Notes: generated from the letters alone by a model not told the origin. A DNA stretch of 64,000 bases from Bacteroidota bacterium (GCA_029557895.1 JAKQHT010000012.1:1-64000), one strand, 5' to 3'. Shown: positions 8,142-17,740, counted from the first letter of the stretch. Translations and numbers: made by a program.

Positions 8142-9238
8142 TAAAATTCTTGGATTTACATACCATAAACGCGCGGTTTGCGATCGATTACCATGACGTA
8201 TTCCAAAGATTTTTGGATTCCGGCCATTACATTTTGGGCAACGAACTGGAAACTTTTGAGAAAGCCTTTGCCGATTATTGCGGTTCCAAGCATTGTATAG
8301 GTACGGCCAATGGTCTGGACGCCCTTATCCTAATTTTCAAGGCTTATATACAGTTGGGCAAACTCCGCCCCGGGGATGAAGTCATCGTTCCGGCAAATAC
8401 CTATATAGCCACGATCCTATCGATTGTCCACGCCGGACTGAAGCCTGTGTTGGTGGAGCCTGATAAAATGACGTTCAACATCGCACCGTCAGAAATTGAA
8501 AAGCATGTTTCACCAAGTACCAAAGTTGTTTTGGCAGTACATCTATATGGCCAGTTGGCCGATATGGTTGCCATTGGCGCCATAGCAGAACGCTACGGCC
8601 TTTTGCTCATTGAAGATGCGGCCCAAGCACATGGCGCAACGCAGGTTACCGGACATAGAGCTGGAAATCTGGGGCATGCAGCTGCATTTAGCTTTTATCC
8701 AAGCAAAAACCTTGGATGTCTTGGCGATGGAGGCGCTGTGACAACCAATGACGACGAATTGGCAAGTTGCATCAAAAAAATGCGAAATTATGGAAGTGCC
8801 AAAAAGTACATTAACGACATCATTGGCTACAATAGCCGTCTGGACGAGCTACAGGCCGCTTTTTTGAACATCAAGTTAAAATCGCTCGATAGTGATAATG
8901 CCCTACGGCAAGGTATTGCCAGGAGATATCTATCAGAGATCAATAATAAAAAAATATTACTGCCGTTTTATGATGGATCCAATAACCACGTGTTCCATGT
9001 GTTTGTGGTCAGGGTCAAAGATCGGGATGGTTTCACCGCACATCTTGATGCAAATTCTATAGGTTGGTTGGTTCATTATCCGTTGCCTCCCCATCGACAA
9101 ATAGCATTGGCATTTTTGGGAGATGCATCTTTTCCCGTTACAGAGGAAATCCATGATTTGGTGGTAAGCATTCCCATGAGCCCGGTAATGACCGATGCGG
9201 AAGTGGGAGAAGTCATCCATATACTAAACCGTTATTAA
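8138..9238 (+). CDS. fdtB: DegT/DnrJ/EryC1/StrS sugar aminotransferase, FdtB-like
   Basis: A full-length (366 residues) PLP-dependent fold-type-I aminotransferase acting on nucleotide-activated keto sugars in the cytoplasm. Lys190 in SFYPSKNLGCLGDGGA is the expected Schiff-base lysine. GTANGLDALILIF (about 55) and LIEDAAQAHGA (about 157) form the cofactor site. With the FdtA-like ketoisomerase at 14754 it would give a dTDP-3-amino-3,6-dideoxyhexose (Fuc3N or Qui3N). The exact epimer cannot be told from sequence alone. It is coupled to the FemAB-like gene upstream and the flippase gene follows immediately. Confidence 0.88.
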   Translation: MIKFLDLHTINARFAIDYHDVFQRFLDSGHYILGNELETFEKAFADYCGSKHCIGTANGLDALILIFKAYIQLGKLRPGDEVIVPANTYIATILSIVHAGLKPVLVEPDKMTFNIAPSEIEKHVSPSTKVVLAVHLYGQLADMVAIGAIAERYGLLLIEDAAQAHGATQVTGHRAGNLGHAAAFSFYPSKNLGCLGDGGAVTTNDDELASCIKKMRNYGSAKKYINDIIGYNSRLDELQAAFLNIKLKSLDSDNALRQGIARRYLSEINNKKILLPFYDGSNNHVFHVFVVRVKDRDGFTAHLDANSIGWLVHYPLPPHRQIALAFLGDASFPVTEEIHDLVVSIPMSPVMTDAEVGEVIHILNRY

Positions 9239-10546
9239 TTGGGAAAATTTCAAAAATATATCAATACCAATGTGTTGTCTCGCGTGGCACACCTCAATAC
9301 TACATCGGTCCTGGTGCGTATCGTTGCGGGCATCCTGACTTCCAAGGCTATTGCAGTGCTCATAGGTGTTGAAGGCATGGCGCTCATAGGCAACTTGCGC
9401 AATTTTTTGAGTGCTGTCCATGCCACCGCAGTTCTTGGTTTTTACCATGGGCTGGTCAAGTTCATTGCCGAAGTGAAAGAACATGTCAAGGAGTTGTCCA
9501 AAACCATTTCCACGGCATTTTACGTTGGTTACGTGTCCACTCTGTTGGTGGCTTTTATCTCTTATTACAATGCCGATTTTATCAATGGATTCCTGTTTTC
9601 AGAAAACTATAATTATACTTATGTTATTAAGATCATGGCGATTGCGCTGCCGTTTTATTCGCTGAACCTGTTCTGTTTTGCCATTATGAATGGTTTTTTG
9701 AAATTCAAGATGATGTTGGTTATCAATATTATAGGTCAGTTTTTGGGCCTGGGTATTACGTTGTTTCTAATTTATCAGAGCAATATAGATGGTGCGCTTG
9801 TGGCAGCTGTGCTTACGCCATCACTGCTTTTATTGATGACTTTTGTGGCAATCTTAAACCAACGGAGTTTGATATCCTTGATAAAAATTTCCAATGTCGA
9901 TCTGACCATTCTCAAGAAGTTTTTGCCTTTTGCGACCATGGCATTGGTATCGGCCATTGCAGTGCCTACGGTTTCCATTTTTATCAGGAATTATATCATA
10001 GAAGTCGTGGGGATGAAAGAGGCTGGCTACTGGGAGGCGATGAACCGGATAAGCGATTATTGCCTGATGTTCATCATGTCGTTGATGAATCTCTATTTTT
10101 TGCCACGGTTTAGCGAAATCGAGAACAAGCGGGAATTCCGTAAAGAGGTGTTTAATTTCTATAAATCCATTTTGCCGTACTTTGCTGCCGGGCTATTATT
10201 AGTGTATCTCTTGAGGTCTTTGATCGTGCGGTTGGTGTTTTCGGAAGCCTTTGCACCGGCAACCGAGCTGTTCATGTGGCAACTTTTGGGCGATTTTGTA
10301 AAAGTGCTGTCCGTGGTGATTGCCTTCCAGTTCATCGCAAAGCGGATGTTCTGGCACTTTGTCATCATTGAGGTGTTTTTGGTCTGTATGATGTATCTCA
10401 CAAGTGTCTATTTGATTGACATCTATGGCGTTAAAGGTGCGGTGATAGGGCATTTTGTAAGTTATGTGCTGTTTTATGGGTTGGTATTGTTGATTTTCAG
10501 TAGTTCGTTGTTTGGGGTTATTCAGGAAGAAGTGCCGAAAGAATAG
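9239..10546 (+). CDS. wzx: Wzx-type O-antigen/polysaccharide flippase, first copy
   Basis: A 435-residue MATE/MOP-superfamily protein with about twelve membrane helices that would flip undecaprenyl-pyrophosphate-linked repeat units across the inner membrane. The N-terminal region RIVAGILTSKAIAVLIGVEG followed by MALIGNLRNFLS resembles the WzxE/O-antigen translocase group. The start is TTG, directly abutting the fdtB stop. A clear paralogue follows at 10910. No family-level defect is seen. Confidence 0.88.
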   Translation: MGKFQKYINTNVLSRVAHLNTTSVLVRIVAGILTSKAIAVLIGVEGMALIGNLRNFLSAVHATAVLGFYHGLVKFIAEVKEHVKELSKTISTAFYVGYVSTLLVAFISYYNADFINGFLFSENYNYTYVIKIMAIALPFYSLNLFCFAIMNGFLKFKMMLVINIIGQFLGLGITLFLIYQSNIDGALVAAVLTPSLLLLMTFVAILNQRSLISLIKISNVDLTILKKFLPFATMALVSAIAVPTVSIFIRNYIIEVVGMKEAGYWEAMNRISDYCLMFIMSLMNLYFLPRFSEIENKREFRKEVFNFYKSILPYFAAGLLLVYLLRSLIVRLVFSEAFAPATELFMWQLLGDFVKVLSVVIAFQFIAKRMFWHFVIIEVFLVCMMYLTSVYLIDIYGVKGAVIGHFVSYVLFYGLVLLIFSSSLFGVIQEEVPKE

Positions 10547-10773
10547 GTTGAGGCGATTGTTGTTCCCGAAGCAAATCTTAAATCAAAAACCTCAATTTGT
10601 GAGCCATGAAATGTTTAGTTAAAAATCATTATGTTGATTATTAAAGTATTAGATATTAGTGTCGTTTAGCCGTTGTGGACTTTTTTTAGCGTTGGACCTA
10701 TTCAAATCCTTACTTTTAAAGACAATGCAATAACGTTGTAATTTAATAATAACCAATATATTTAATAGATAAG

Positions 10774-10884
10774 TTGACTCAATGGACAATTGACACCTTA
10801 TAACTTTGTTGCGTACTTAAATGTAAGTGCACAAAGTGTTATACCGGATAAATAATCTGCATTTGGGTAAAAGATTTACTTTTG
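10774..10884 (+). promoter_or_regulatory. Putative promoter region of the second flippase
   Basis: Within the 363-base gap 10547-10909 there are two exact TAnnTTTG elements: TAACTTTG at 10801-10808, with a TTG 24 bases upstream at 10774-10776, and TACTTTTG at 10877-10884. Nothing else was recognised in the gap. The second flippase therefore probably has its own transcript. Confidence 0.45.
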
Positions 10885-10909
10885 AAGCTACAATAAGAAA
10901 CCAACCTGT

Positions 10910-12208
10910 TTGAAAAACATCGTCAACCATATCAAATCCAATATATTGATAAAGATAGCTTCGCTTAATTCTGTTGCTATCCTGATCCGCATTATTGCTG
11001 GTTTTTTGACTTCTAAAGCTATTGCCATATTTATCGGTACGGAAGGGATGGCGCTAATTGGGAACTTGCGGGATTTTTTGAGTTCTGCGCAATCGTTCGC
11101 AACGCTTGGTTTTTCAAACGGTATCGTCAAATACGTGTCGGAATTTAAGAACAAGACCATTGCTCTTTCCAAAACCATTTCCACGGTTTTTTATTTCGGC
11201 TTTTTTGCAGCATTATTGGTGTCGCTCTATTGCTATCTGGATTCCGAACGTTTGAACGTTCTTCTTTTTACGCCAGAAAGCGATTATGCCTACATCATTA
11301 GGATTTTGGCCGTGGCATTGCCTTTCTACGCCCTGAATGTACTGTTGCTGGCAGTCATCAATGGCCTGTCGCAATTCAAAAAGTTACTTTATATCAATAT
11401 TTTTGCGCAAATAGTGGTGATGTGCATTACGCTCTACCTTATCTGGCAATACCAATTAAAAGGCGCGTTGATTGCCGTTTCCGTCGCCGAATCGCTTATC
11501 TTTTTTGTGACTTTGTTCGCAGCGCACAATCAAATACAGTTTTTTAAACTAATTCAATTTAAAAACGTTAATTTCCAAAGTTTAAAAAACTTGGGCAGTT
11601 ACTCCATCATGGCATTGTTTAGCGCTTTGTTATTGCCATTGGTAACTGTGGCGATCCGAAATTATATTATAGAAACCAACAGTCCCCATGATGCCGGTCT
11701 GTGGGAGGCCATGCGGCGTATTTCGGGCTATTACATGATGTTTATCAGTACATTGCTTACCTTGTACTTGCTGCCGCGTTTTTCTGAAATACACACTAAA
11801 TCAGCGTTCAGGAAAGAGGTGTTCGGTTTTTACAAAACCGTTATGCCCATCTTTGGGTTGGGGCTGGTCGCAATTTATTTTTTAAGGGCGTTTATCATCC
11901 GATTGGTGCTTACCGATGCATTTGCCGGTGCCGAAAGCCTGTTTTTATGGCAATTGTTTGGTGATTTTATCAAGGTGTTCTCGATAGTGATTGCCTATCA
12001 GTTTTTGGCAAAAAACATGTTTTGGCATTATATCGTCACGGAAGCCTTGTCCATATTGGTGCTGTACTTTGCCAGTATTTATTTTGTGGATTTGTACGGC
12101 GCCAAGGGTGCAACAATTGCACATTTTGTGGACTACTTATTTTATCTTGCTTTGATGTTGCTGTTATTCAGAAAATCGTTGTTCGGAAGGTTGAAAACGG
12201 ATGTTTAG
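10910..12208 (+). CDS. wzx: Wzx-type O-antigen/polysaccharide flippase, second copy
   Basis: A 432-residue MOP-superfamily flippase, paralogous over its whole length to the preceding one. Shared blocks include LTSKAIA, EGMALIGNLR, FLS, LSKTIST, LPRFSEI and RKEVF.FYK. It begins with TTG. It has its own promoter candidates and a 363-base spacer from the first copy, so it was probably not created by a very recent tandem duplication. Two flippases suggest either two repeat units of different composition or redundancy. Confidence 0.88.
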   Translation: MKNIVNHIKSNILIKIASLNSVAILIRIIAGFLTSKAIAIFIGTEGMALIGNLRDFLSSAQSFATLGFSNGIVKYVSEFKNKTIALSKTISTVFYFGFFAALLVSLYCYLDSERLNVLLFTPESDYAYIIRILAVALPFYALNVLLLAVINGLSQFKKLLYINIFAQIVVMCITLYLIWQYQLKGALIAVSVAESLIFFVTLFAAHNQIQFFKLIQFKNVNFQSLKNLGSYSIMALFSALLLPLVTVAIRNYIIETNSPHDAGLWEAMRRISGYYMMFISTLLTLYLLPRFSEIHTKSAFRKEVFGFYKTVMPIFGLGLVAIYFLRAFIIRLVLTDAFAGAESLFLWQLFGDFIKVFSIVIAYQFLAKNMFWHYIVTEALSILVLYFASIYFVDLYGAKGATIAHFVDYLFYLALMLLLFRKSLFGRLKTDV

Positions 12209-12259
12209 TACACGACAAAAATTTTCAAATTGTTTATTAGTTTGCTCTTATGGGTTTCC

Positions 12260-12285
12260 CACGGATGCACAGATAAATATCCGTG
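12260..12285. other. Hairpin between converging genes
   Basis: CACGGAT and ATCCGTG form a perfect 7-bp stem with a 12-base loop in the 254-base gap between the flippase stop (12208) and the converging glycosyltransferase stop (12463). No T run follows, so a terminator role is uncertain. Confidence 0.3.
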
Positions 12286-12462
12286 CCAATGATTTCTATT
12301 GAAGCCGGAAATATCACAGATATTGTATGCCTTGCATTCAATGAAATCGGTGGAATTTTGGCTATTTGAACAAAAAAATATCTCTGCATCTGTGGCAGCA
12401 AATAAGTGGCTGTTTTTTAGTGAGCTGCAATTATCGTCGTGTACTATGAAACGGATGAATAG

Positions 12463-13605
12463 TTAGCTGTTTTCGTTCCAAACCTCCAGATACCGCTCCG
12501 CAATCTTTACATAATGGTGCTCCCGCTCAATAAATGCCCGTGCGTTTTTTGAGATTTCGATGATTTTTTCGGGATTGAGTATGAGCCATTCCAACTTTTC
12601 GGCAATTTTTTCGGCATCGGGCAGGGCGTTGATGGCAACAGTGTCTGCTTCCAAATTATAATGGTCCAACCATTCCTGCTCGGCGCCCGTAAACACCACT
12701 TTTCCTTTGGCCATGGCCTCAAGGGCATTGTAGCCTTGGTCGTAGGCATATACTTGGTCCAAAAGGATATGGCAGGCATCATAAATCTTGATGTACTCGT
12801 TGTAGGGCAAGCTTTCGGTGCGGATGATCTCAACTTTGTCACCAAATTTTTTGCTGATGGTTTTTAAAGCTTCGTCAAAAATATCGTTGCCTTTTTTTAG
12901 ATAATTGTGCCGATTGATACCGTGAAAAATAATAATCTTATCCGTCACATTTAGAGGAATGTAATTGATTTTATCAACGTTAATGGGATTGGGAATCATC
13001 CCCAGATAGTTGTCGTGGCCAAGCATGGGGAGGTGGTAATCCATATCGGATGCGATGACGCCTTGGATGGTATTGTGAACATATCGATGTAGTTGCCTGA
13101 ACGGCTCTTGCAAATACTTAAGTACGGGTTCAAACACCTTTTTGGAAACCTTGCCTGTCAAAAATGGTGTGAGTATGGAGTACCGGAATTTTCTATCATG
13201 CGCATATTTTACACTTATATGGTCTGCGCCACAACACAAAAGATAGCAGGTTTTGTTGTTGTCCTTTATAAATGAAAAGATTTCTTTTTCTTCCTTCGGT
13301 TGAATGTTGAAAGGGCTTTCGTTGATGAGCTGCACCACATTGTATCCGATCAATGATTTTTTGTGCTTAAAAACTTGTCGTTTCATGTTAATGGAGCTTA
13401 TGTCAACATGAAATACCTTGAACAATGCAACTCTAATTTTCTTTATAAACCCTTTTTCGAATCGTCTTTGTAGCTTTATATCTACCGGATAGTTCTTAAA
13501 ATAGTCGCCTGTTCCAATAATGACAGCCTTGTGCCCCAAAACTTCCAAGCCTTCTTTGAGTGAATTATGGAGCCGGCTGTATTCGCCTACCAAAAGAATG
13601 TTCAT
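12463..13605 (-). CDS. GT4/GT1-type glycosyltransferase (GT-B fold)
   Basis: The start was placed at the ATG at 13605-13603, giving MNILLVGEYSRLHNSLKEG (380 residues). The longer frame upstream adds 35 residues of low quality that do not belong to the fold. The C-terminal half has the GT-B donor site: a region IIFHGINRHNYLKKGNDIF and the helix YDQGYNALEAMAKGKVVFTG with Glu in the EX7E-like position. It would transfer a sugar from a nucleotide donor to the lipid-linked repeat. It is divergent from the GT4 gene at 13688 with an intergenic of about 80 bases. Confidence 0.83.
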   Translation of the reverse strand: MNILLVGEYSRLHNSLKEGLEVLGHKAVIIGTGDYFKNYPVDIKLQRRFEKGFIKKIRVALFKVFHVDISSINMKRQVFKHKKSLIGYNVVQLINESPFNIQPKEEKEIFSFIKDNNKTCYLLCCGADHISVKYAHDRKFRYSILTPFLTGKVSKKVFEPVLKYLQEPFRQLHRYVHNTIQGVIASDMDYHLPMLGHDNYLGMIPNPINVDKINYIPLNVTDKIIIFHGINRHNYLKKGNDIFDEALKTISKKFGDKVEIIRTESLPYNEYIKIYDACHILLDQVYAYDQGYNALEAMAKGKVVFTGAEQEWLDHYNLEADTVAINALPDAEKIAEKLEWLILNPEKIIEISKNARAFIEREHHYVKIAERYLEVWNENS

Positions 13606-13687
13606 TAGTTGTATATTTAGCCGTAAATTTAAACAATTAAATAGTTTAAAATAGTTGCACCAATCCATGCCAGAAGCCAAAACCAAA

Positions 13688-14767
13688 ATGAAAGTCTGTA
13701 TCGTATCCATTACCCTATCACAAGGTGGTGCCGAACGCTCTACTGCGCTTTTGACTAAAATGCTTCATGAAGAAGGCTATGAGGTACATCTTGCATTGCT
13801 GACAAACGAAATTGACTATGAGTATCAAGCCAAGCTGTTTAACCTCGGCTTGTATAAATCCAATCAGGACTATCCTTGGAAGCGCTTCAACAGGATACGG
13901 AAATTGCGAAATTATCTCAAGCAACATGATTTTGATTTCATTGTTGACAATCGCAATAGGCAGTCGCCTGTTGTGGAACTGTTGTATTTGAATTATGTGT
14001 ATCGAGGATTTAAATCCGTTTACGTCGTACGAAGCAGAAATTTGGATAAATACCTCACAAAACACAATTGGGTGGCAAAGCATATTGTGAAAAAAACATT
14101 TAGGATTATTGGTGTATCACAAGACATAACCAAAACCATAAACTCCAAATTCAAAACCGAAAAACCCATCACTATTTATAATCCAATTGAAGATTATCAA
14201 AATACCGAAGTGTCAACTAACTTCGGGGAGCGATATATTTTGTTTTTGGGCCGATTTGACGAAGCAGTCAAAAATTTTTCGTTGTTGTTGGAAGCTTACA
14301 GCCATTCAAAATTATCAGAAAATGCTGTAAAACTTTATCTCGTAGGAGATGGAAAGGATAAAGAATTTTTGGCTCAAAAAATCCAATCAAATCATCTTGA
14401 TGATTATGTTAAACTTTTTCCATTTACCCCAAATGTTTATCCAATTATCAAGAATACCTTATTTTTGGTGCTGACCAGTAGGTATGAAGGTTTTCCAAGG
14501 GTGTTGATAGAGGCGCTATCCATTGGTACGCCTGTGGTGTCGGTAGATTGCCAAAGCGGCCCATCAGAAATCATACAGCACGAATTCAATGGATTGTTGG
14601 TGGAAAATCACAATCCTAAAGCGCTTGCTCAAGCTTTTGACAGGCTCTTGTTGGATGATGCGCTCTATAAAACTTGCAAATCGAACAGTCAGGGTAGCAT
14701 ATCGCACCTCAACCAAAAACTAATTGCCTCACAATGGGCAAAAATTTTAAGGCATGAGCAATTATAA
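13688..14767 (+). CDS. GT4 glycosyltransferase
   Basis: A GT-B fold transferase of 359 residues starting MKVCIVSITLSQGGAE, the usual N-terminal strand and donor-acceptor loop of GT4 enzymes. In-frame starts also exist at 13655 (TTG) and 13667 (ATG). I prefer 13688 because the fold begins there and a weak promoter-like TAGTTG at about 13651 would leave a normal leader. The donor site shows LGRFDEAVKNFSLLLEAY and the EX7E motif EGFPRVLIEALSIGTPVVS. The 3' end overlaps fdtA by 14 bases. Confidence 0.88.
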   Translation: MKVCIVSITLSQGGAERSTALLTKMLHEEGYEVHLALLTNEIDYEYQAKLFNLGLYKSNQDYPWKRFNRIRKLRNYLKQHDFDFIVDNRNRQSPVVELLYLNYVYRGFKSVYVVRSRNLDKYLTKHNWVAKHIVKKTFRIIGVSQDITKTINSKFKTEKPITIYNPIEDYQNTEVSTNFGERYILFLGRFDEAVKNFSLLLEAYSHSKLSENAVKLYLVGDGKDKEFLAQKIQSNHLDDYVKLFPFTPNVYPIIKNTLFLVLTSRYEGFPRVLIEALSIGTPVVSVDCQSGPSEIIQHEFNGLLVENHNPKALAQAFDRLLLDDALYKTCKSNSQGSISHLNQKLIASQWAKILRHEQL

Positions 14768-15152
14768 ACTTATAAAAATCCCCAAGATTGAAGACCGCCG
14801 CGGCAATCTGTCGGTCATTGAGAAAGACTGTGTGCCGTTTGACATCAAGCGGGTGTATTACCTCTACGACGTGCCCAGCGGTGCCTATCGGGGCGGGCAT
14901 GCCCATAAAGCGCTGCAACAGTTTTTGGTGGCTTTGAGCGGTAGTTTTGAGGTCATCCTAAAAGATGGCAAAAACACGGAAAGGGTCATGCTCAATAGGC
15001 CCGACCAAGGCTTGCTCATTCCCACAGGGATATGGCGCGAGCTTGAAAACTTTTCGTCCGGTGCCGTCTGCCTGGTGCTGGCTTCTGATGTGTATGATGA
15101 AAACGATTATATACGCAATTTCAAGACCTTCAAATCATCGAAACGCACTTAA
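14754..15152 (+). CDS. fdtA: dTDP-4-dehydro-6-deoxyglucose 3,4-ketoisomerase, FdtA-like cupin
   Basis: The 132-residue protein is a single-domain cupin (WxcM-like C-terminal/FdtA family) that isomerises dTDP-4-keto-6-deoxyglucose to the 3-keto sugar, the substrate of the FdtB-type aminotransferase at 8138. Characteristic motifs are IEDRRGNLSVIE (about 12-23), VYYLYDVPSG, GGHAHK with His49 and His51 (the conserved active-site histidines) and LIPTGIWRELENFS. FdtA (galacto product) and QdtA (gluco product) are near-identical families, so the epimer is open. The last 18 bases overlap the converging GT2 gene. Confidence 0.9.
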   Translation: MSNYKLIKIPKIEDRRGNLSVIEKDCVPFDIKRVYYLYDVPSGAYRGGHAHKALQQFLVALSGSFEVILKDGKNTERVMLNRPDQGLLIPTGIWRELENFSSGAVCLVLASDVYDENDYIRNFKTFKSSKRT

Positions 15153-16079
15153 TGCAATACCATTTTTGAGAAGCCGCTTTTTGATTCTTAAAAAAATCTT
15201 TAAAATCGGGGTCGGCATCTTCAGCAAAAAACGCTGTTTGCTGTTTAAGTTGCCTTTGTCGATTTTATCGATATATTCTTTCGGTTTGAGTTTGTTGCCG
15301 GCAAGTTTGTATTGAATGGCAATTGAAAACCGATTCAAATCGAGATAGGTTTTAAGACTTTTATTTGTTTTTGCTGCTTCATCGTACGCATTGAGATTTA
15401 TGAATGTACGGAGATTTGTATTGGTGTCTGAAATTCTGTTATCGGCTTCCAAATTATAAATTGCACTCGCTCTGTTACAAAATGCTATGGGGAATTTCAG
15501 GGCAATCCGCATCCAAAGATCAATGTCTTCGCCCGCACCGAATGTAATGGTTTCATCGAAAAACCCTATGGTTTCAAAAACAGTTTTCGGTATCATTACT
15601 GCTGATGTCCATGCAATACAATTGATACTGCTCGATTCAAAAAAATCATCTACAATGCCGGACCATTGTTTGTTGCTCGGAATCCCCTTGTACCGTGACG
15701 CAAAAACCTTGTTTCCCAGTACATTCTCATAAGCTGTGGCATACAGGCCGCAATCAGGAAAGGCTTCAAAAAGCTGCTTTAGGTCGCCGAGATGGTTGGG
15801 TTTCCACGCATCATCGGCATCGAGAAATGCCACCAGGCTCGCACTTGATTTTCCGATCCCATAGTTCCGCGCATACGACACGCCATGGTTTTCGATGCTG
15901 AACAGTTTTATGCGTTCATCCATTACAGAAGCGGCTTCTGCCAAGCTGCCATCGGTTGAGCCATCGTTTACCACAATGACCTCAAAATCGGGAAAGTCCT
16001 GCGCCATAACGCTCACCAAGGTGGCCTTGATGTGCTTTTCTTTGTTATAGAGCGGTATGACGATGGAAAAAAAAGGCAT
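15135..16079 (-). CDS. GT2 glycosyltransferase
   Basis: A GT-A fold transferase of 314 residues. The ATG at 16079 was chosen, giving MPFFSIVIPLYNKEKHIKAT; the ATG three codons upstream adds only MFW. VVNDGSTDGS (about 34) and FLDADDAWKPNHL (DxD metal site, about 88) mark the nucleotide-sugar site, and MIPKTVFETIGFFDETITFG with GEDIDLWMRI is the ED-containing catalytic helix. The C terminus is basic (RIKKRLLKNG). It runs opposite to its neighbours and its 3' end overlaps that of fdtA, a compact convergent arrangement. Confidence 0.9.
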   Translation of the reverse strand: MPFFSIVIPLYNKEKHIKATLVSVMAQDFPDFEVIVVNDGSTDGSLAEAASVMDERIKLFSIENHGVSYARNYGIGKSSASLVAFLDADDAWKPNHLGDLKQLFEAFPDCGLYATAYENVLGNKVFASRYKGIPSNKQWSGIVDDFFESSSINCIAWTSAVMIPKTVFETIGFFDETITFGAGEDIDLWMRIALKFPIAFCNRASAIYNLEADNRISDTNTNLRTFINLNAYDEAAKTNKSLKTYLDLNRFSIAIQYKLAGNKLKPKEYIDKIDKGNLNSKQRFLLKMPTPILKIFLRIKKRLLKNGIALSAFR

Positions 16080-16187
16080 CCAAAACAAGTTCTAAAATGT
16101 GATCCAAATGTACTATTTTAAATACCAAAGGCTAAAATTTATTTAAAAAGAAGTACTTTTCCGAAGTGAAAAATAATTGCCCGTTAC

Positions 16188-17102
16188 GTGATTTCAGTTT
16201 GTATCCCGGTTTATAACTACAACGCCTCGGCTTTGGTCAATGCACTGATACGGCAGTCGGATCTCGTGGCTGTTCCCGTGGAAATCATTGTTATTGATGA
16301 TGGTTCGTCAAACGATTATAAATCATGGCACAAACCGGTTTCTGAAAAATTTCGGTACTTTGAAATGGAGAAAAATATTGGAAGGGCAAAAATCCGAAAT
16401 CTATTTTTGGAATATGCGCAGTATGAGTATCTGCTTTTTTTGGATTGTGATGCGTTGGTGGTTACGGATGATTTTATAGAAACTTATATCAAGGCTATTG
16501 CTGTGAATGCTTCACATAATGTGTTTTGTGGCGGTAGGATTTTTAGTGATGAAATACCCGCGAAATCACAACTGTTGCGGTGGAAATACGGCAAGTACAG
16601 AGAAAGCCAGCCCGTATCGGTCAGGGAACGAAAACCCAACAACGCGTTTATGACCAACAATTTTTTGATCGGCCGACAGGTCTTTTCAAAACACAAGTTT
16701 GACGAAAGGATCTATAGGTACGGACATGAAGATACCTTGTTTGGGTATGTGCTCAAAAAAAACAACATCGAAGTCAAGCACATCCACAACCCAATATGCA
16801 ACGGCGATCTGGAATCCAATGCCGCCTACCTTCAAAAAACGGAGGAAGCCCTGAAAAATTTATGCTTCATTGTGAACGATCTGAACGAAGACCAAGAATT
16901 TATAGATTCCATCAGGTTGCTTCATATATATTTTAAGCTCAAGGTTTATAAACTTACTGGATTGCTCAAGTTGACCGGTACCATCTTGCGTCCGTTGCTT
17001 AAGGCCATGCTTTTGGCAGGTTGGGTCCATTTAAAGCTGTTTGATCTTTATAAATTGGTTTTTTTTGTAAAATATTATAAAAAAACACCTGTTGTCATAT
17101 AG
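16188..17102 (+). CDS. GT2 glycosyltransferase with IS-derived C terminus
   Basis: A GT-A fold protein of 304 residues starting with GTG: MISVCIPVYNYNASALVNAL. Key motifs are IVIDDGSSND (about 35), FLDCDALVVTDDF (DxD-like, about 85) and GHEDTLFGYVLKKNNI (catalytic Glu-Asp, about 182). The last five codons, TPVVI plus the stop at 17100-17102, lie inside the left end of the IS982 relic that begins at 17087. The insertion therefore replaced the native C terminus. The catalytic domain is intact, and loss of a short tail may be tolerated. Confidence 0.88.
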   Translation: MISVCIPVYNYNASALVNALIRQSDLVAVPVEIIVIDDGSSNDYKSWHKPVSEKFRYFEMEKNIGRAKIRNLFLEYAQYEYLLFLDCDALVVTDDFIETYIKAIAVNASHNVFCGGRIFSDEIPAKSQLLRWKYGKYRESQPVSVRERKPNNAFMTNNFLIGRQVFSKHKFDERIYRYGHEDTLFGYVLKKNNIEVKHIHNPICNGDLESNAAYLQKTEEALKNLCFIVNDLNEDQEFIDSIRLLHIYFKLKVYKLTGLLKLTGTILRPLLKAMLLAGWVHLKLFDLYKLVFFVKYYKKTPVVI

Positions 17103-17695
17103 CTTAAATTGATTTTAGTTTTGTTTAAATTTCCATTGCACACAAAGAAATTTAGGTATTGAATGGTTGCAAACGCTGTTGTTTTAGACAAAATCCTTGT
17201 TGCTAAACCTTGAAAAGTTTTTGCAAAATTAACATTCATCACAAATTGACCGTCTAATTGAGAAATGACCGCTGTTTCCTATTAAATTGCAATGGGAGAG
17301 GTTGTGTTTTACGTCCTTGGGATAGTTCACATCGTGAACATTGGCTAATGTAAAATCAAAAGCGTGAATAATTCCGTTTTTTACACAAATCAAGTGCATT
17401 TTATATCCAAAATACCTGCCTTTAATACATCTAAAAAACTGTAATTAAGAAGGAATAGACATATATTCCGATGTTAGATTTAAAGCGACAAGCTCTATAT
17501 CCTGAAGCTTTGGCTTTCTGATTTGAGGCTTATGTTTGATATGCGGACATGTTTTGTTCAATTCATTTAAAATTATTTTGTAGCTTTGGATGAAAATGTT
17601 CGTTTTGTTTAAAGAATTGATAGACAAATAAATACATGACTTTTTTAAGTTATTTGAACAATCATTTTTTGCTTTTTTTCAAATGCACAACAGGT
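17087..17695 (-). mobile_element. Decayed IS982-family element, 609 bp
   Basis: The ends ACCTGTTGTCAT (17087 onward) and TGCACAACAGGT (ending 17695) are imperfect terminal inverted repeats. Between them lies a mutated transposase on the minus strand. A full-length IS982 element is about 1 kb, so roughly 400 bases have been lost. No convincing target-site duplication remains. The left end supplies the stop codon of the glycosyltransferase at 16188. A second relic with the same ends is at 18718-18843. Confidence 0.8.
17103..17627 (-). pseudogene. IS982 transposase remnant
   Basis: The minus strand reads MSINSLNKTNIFIQSYKII followed by KPKLQDIELVALNLTSEYMS, the N-terminal block of a Bacteroidota IS982 transposase, then an in-frame stop. 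A later block YFGYKMHLICVKNGIIHAFD and FTLANVHDVNYPKDVKHNLS follows in another segment, and a C-terminal block QFVMNVNFAKTFQGLATRIL and QYLNFFVCNGNLNKTKINLS in a third. About 90 residues are missing between the first and second blocks and about 80 between the second and third. It is clearly non-functional. Confidence 0.85.
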
Positions 17696-17740
17696 TAATA
17701 AATGATTTATCCTTATTCCTCTTTTTTAGTTTTATAAATA

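Noticed and set aside
13606-13710. 35-residue N-terminal extension of the glycosyltransferase at 12463
   Set aside because: The fold begins at MNILLVGEYS. The extension crosses the promoter region of the divergent gene.
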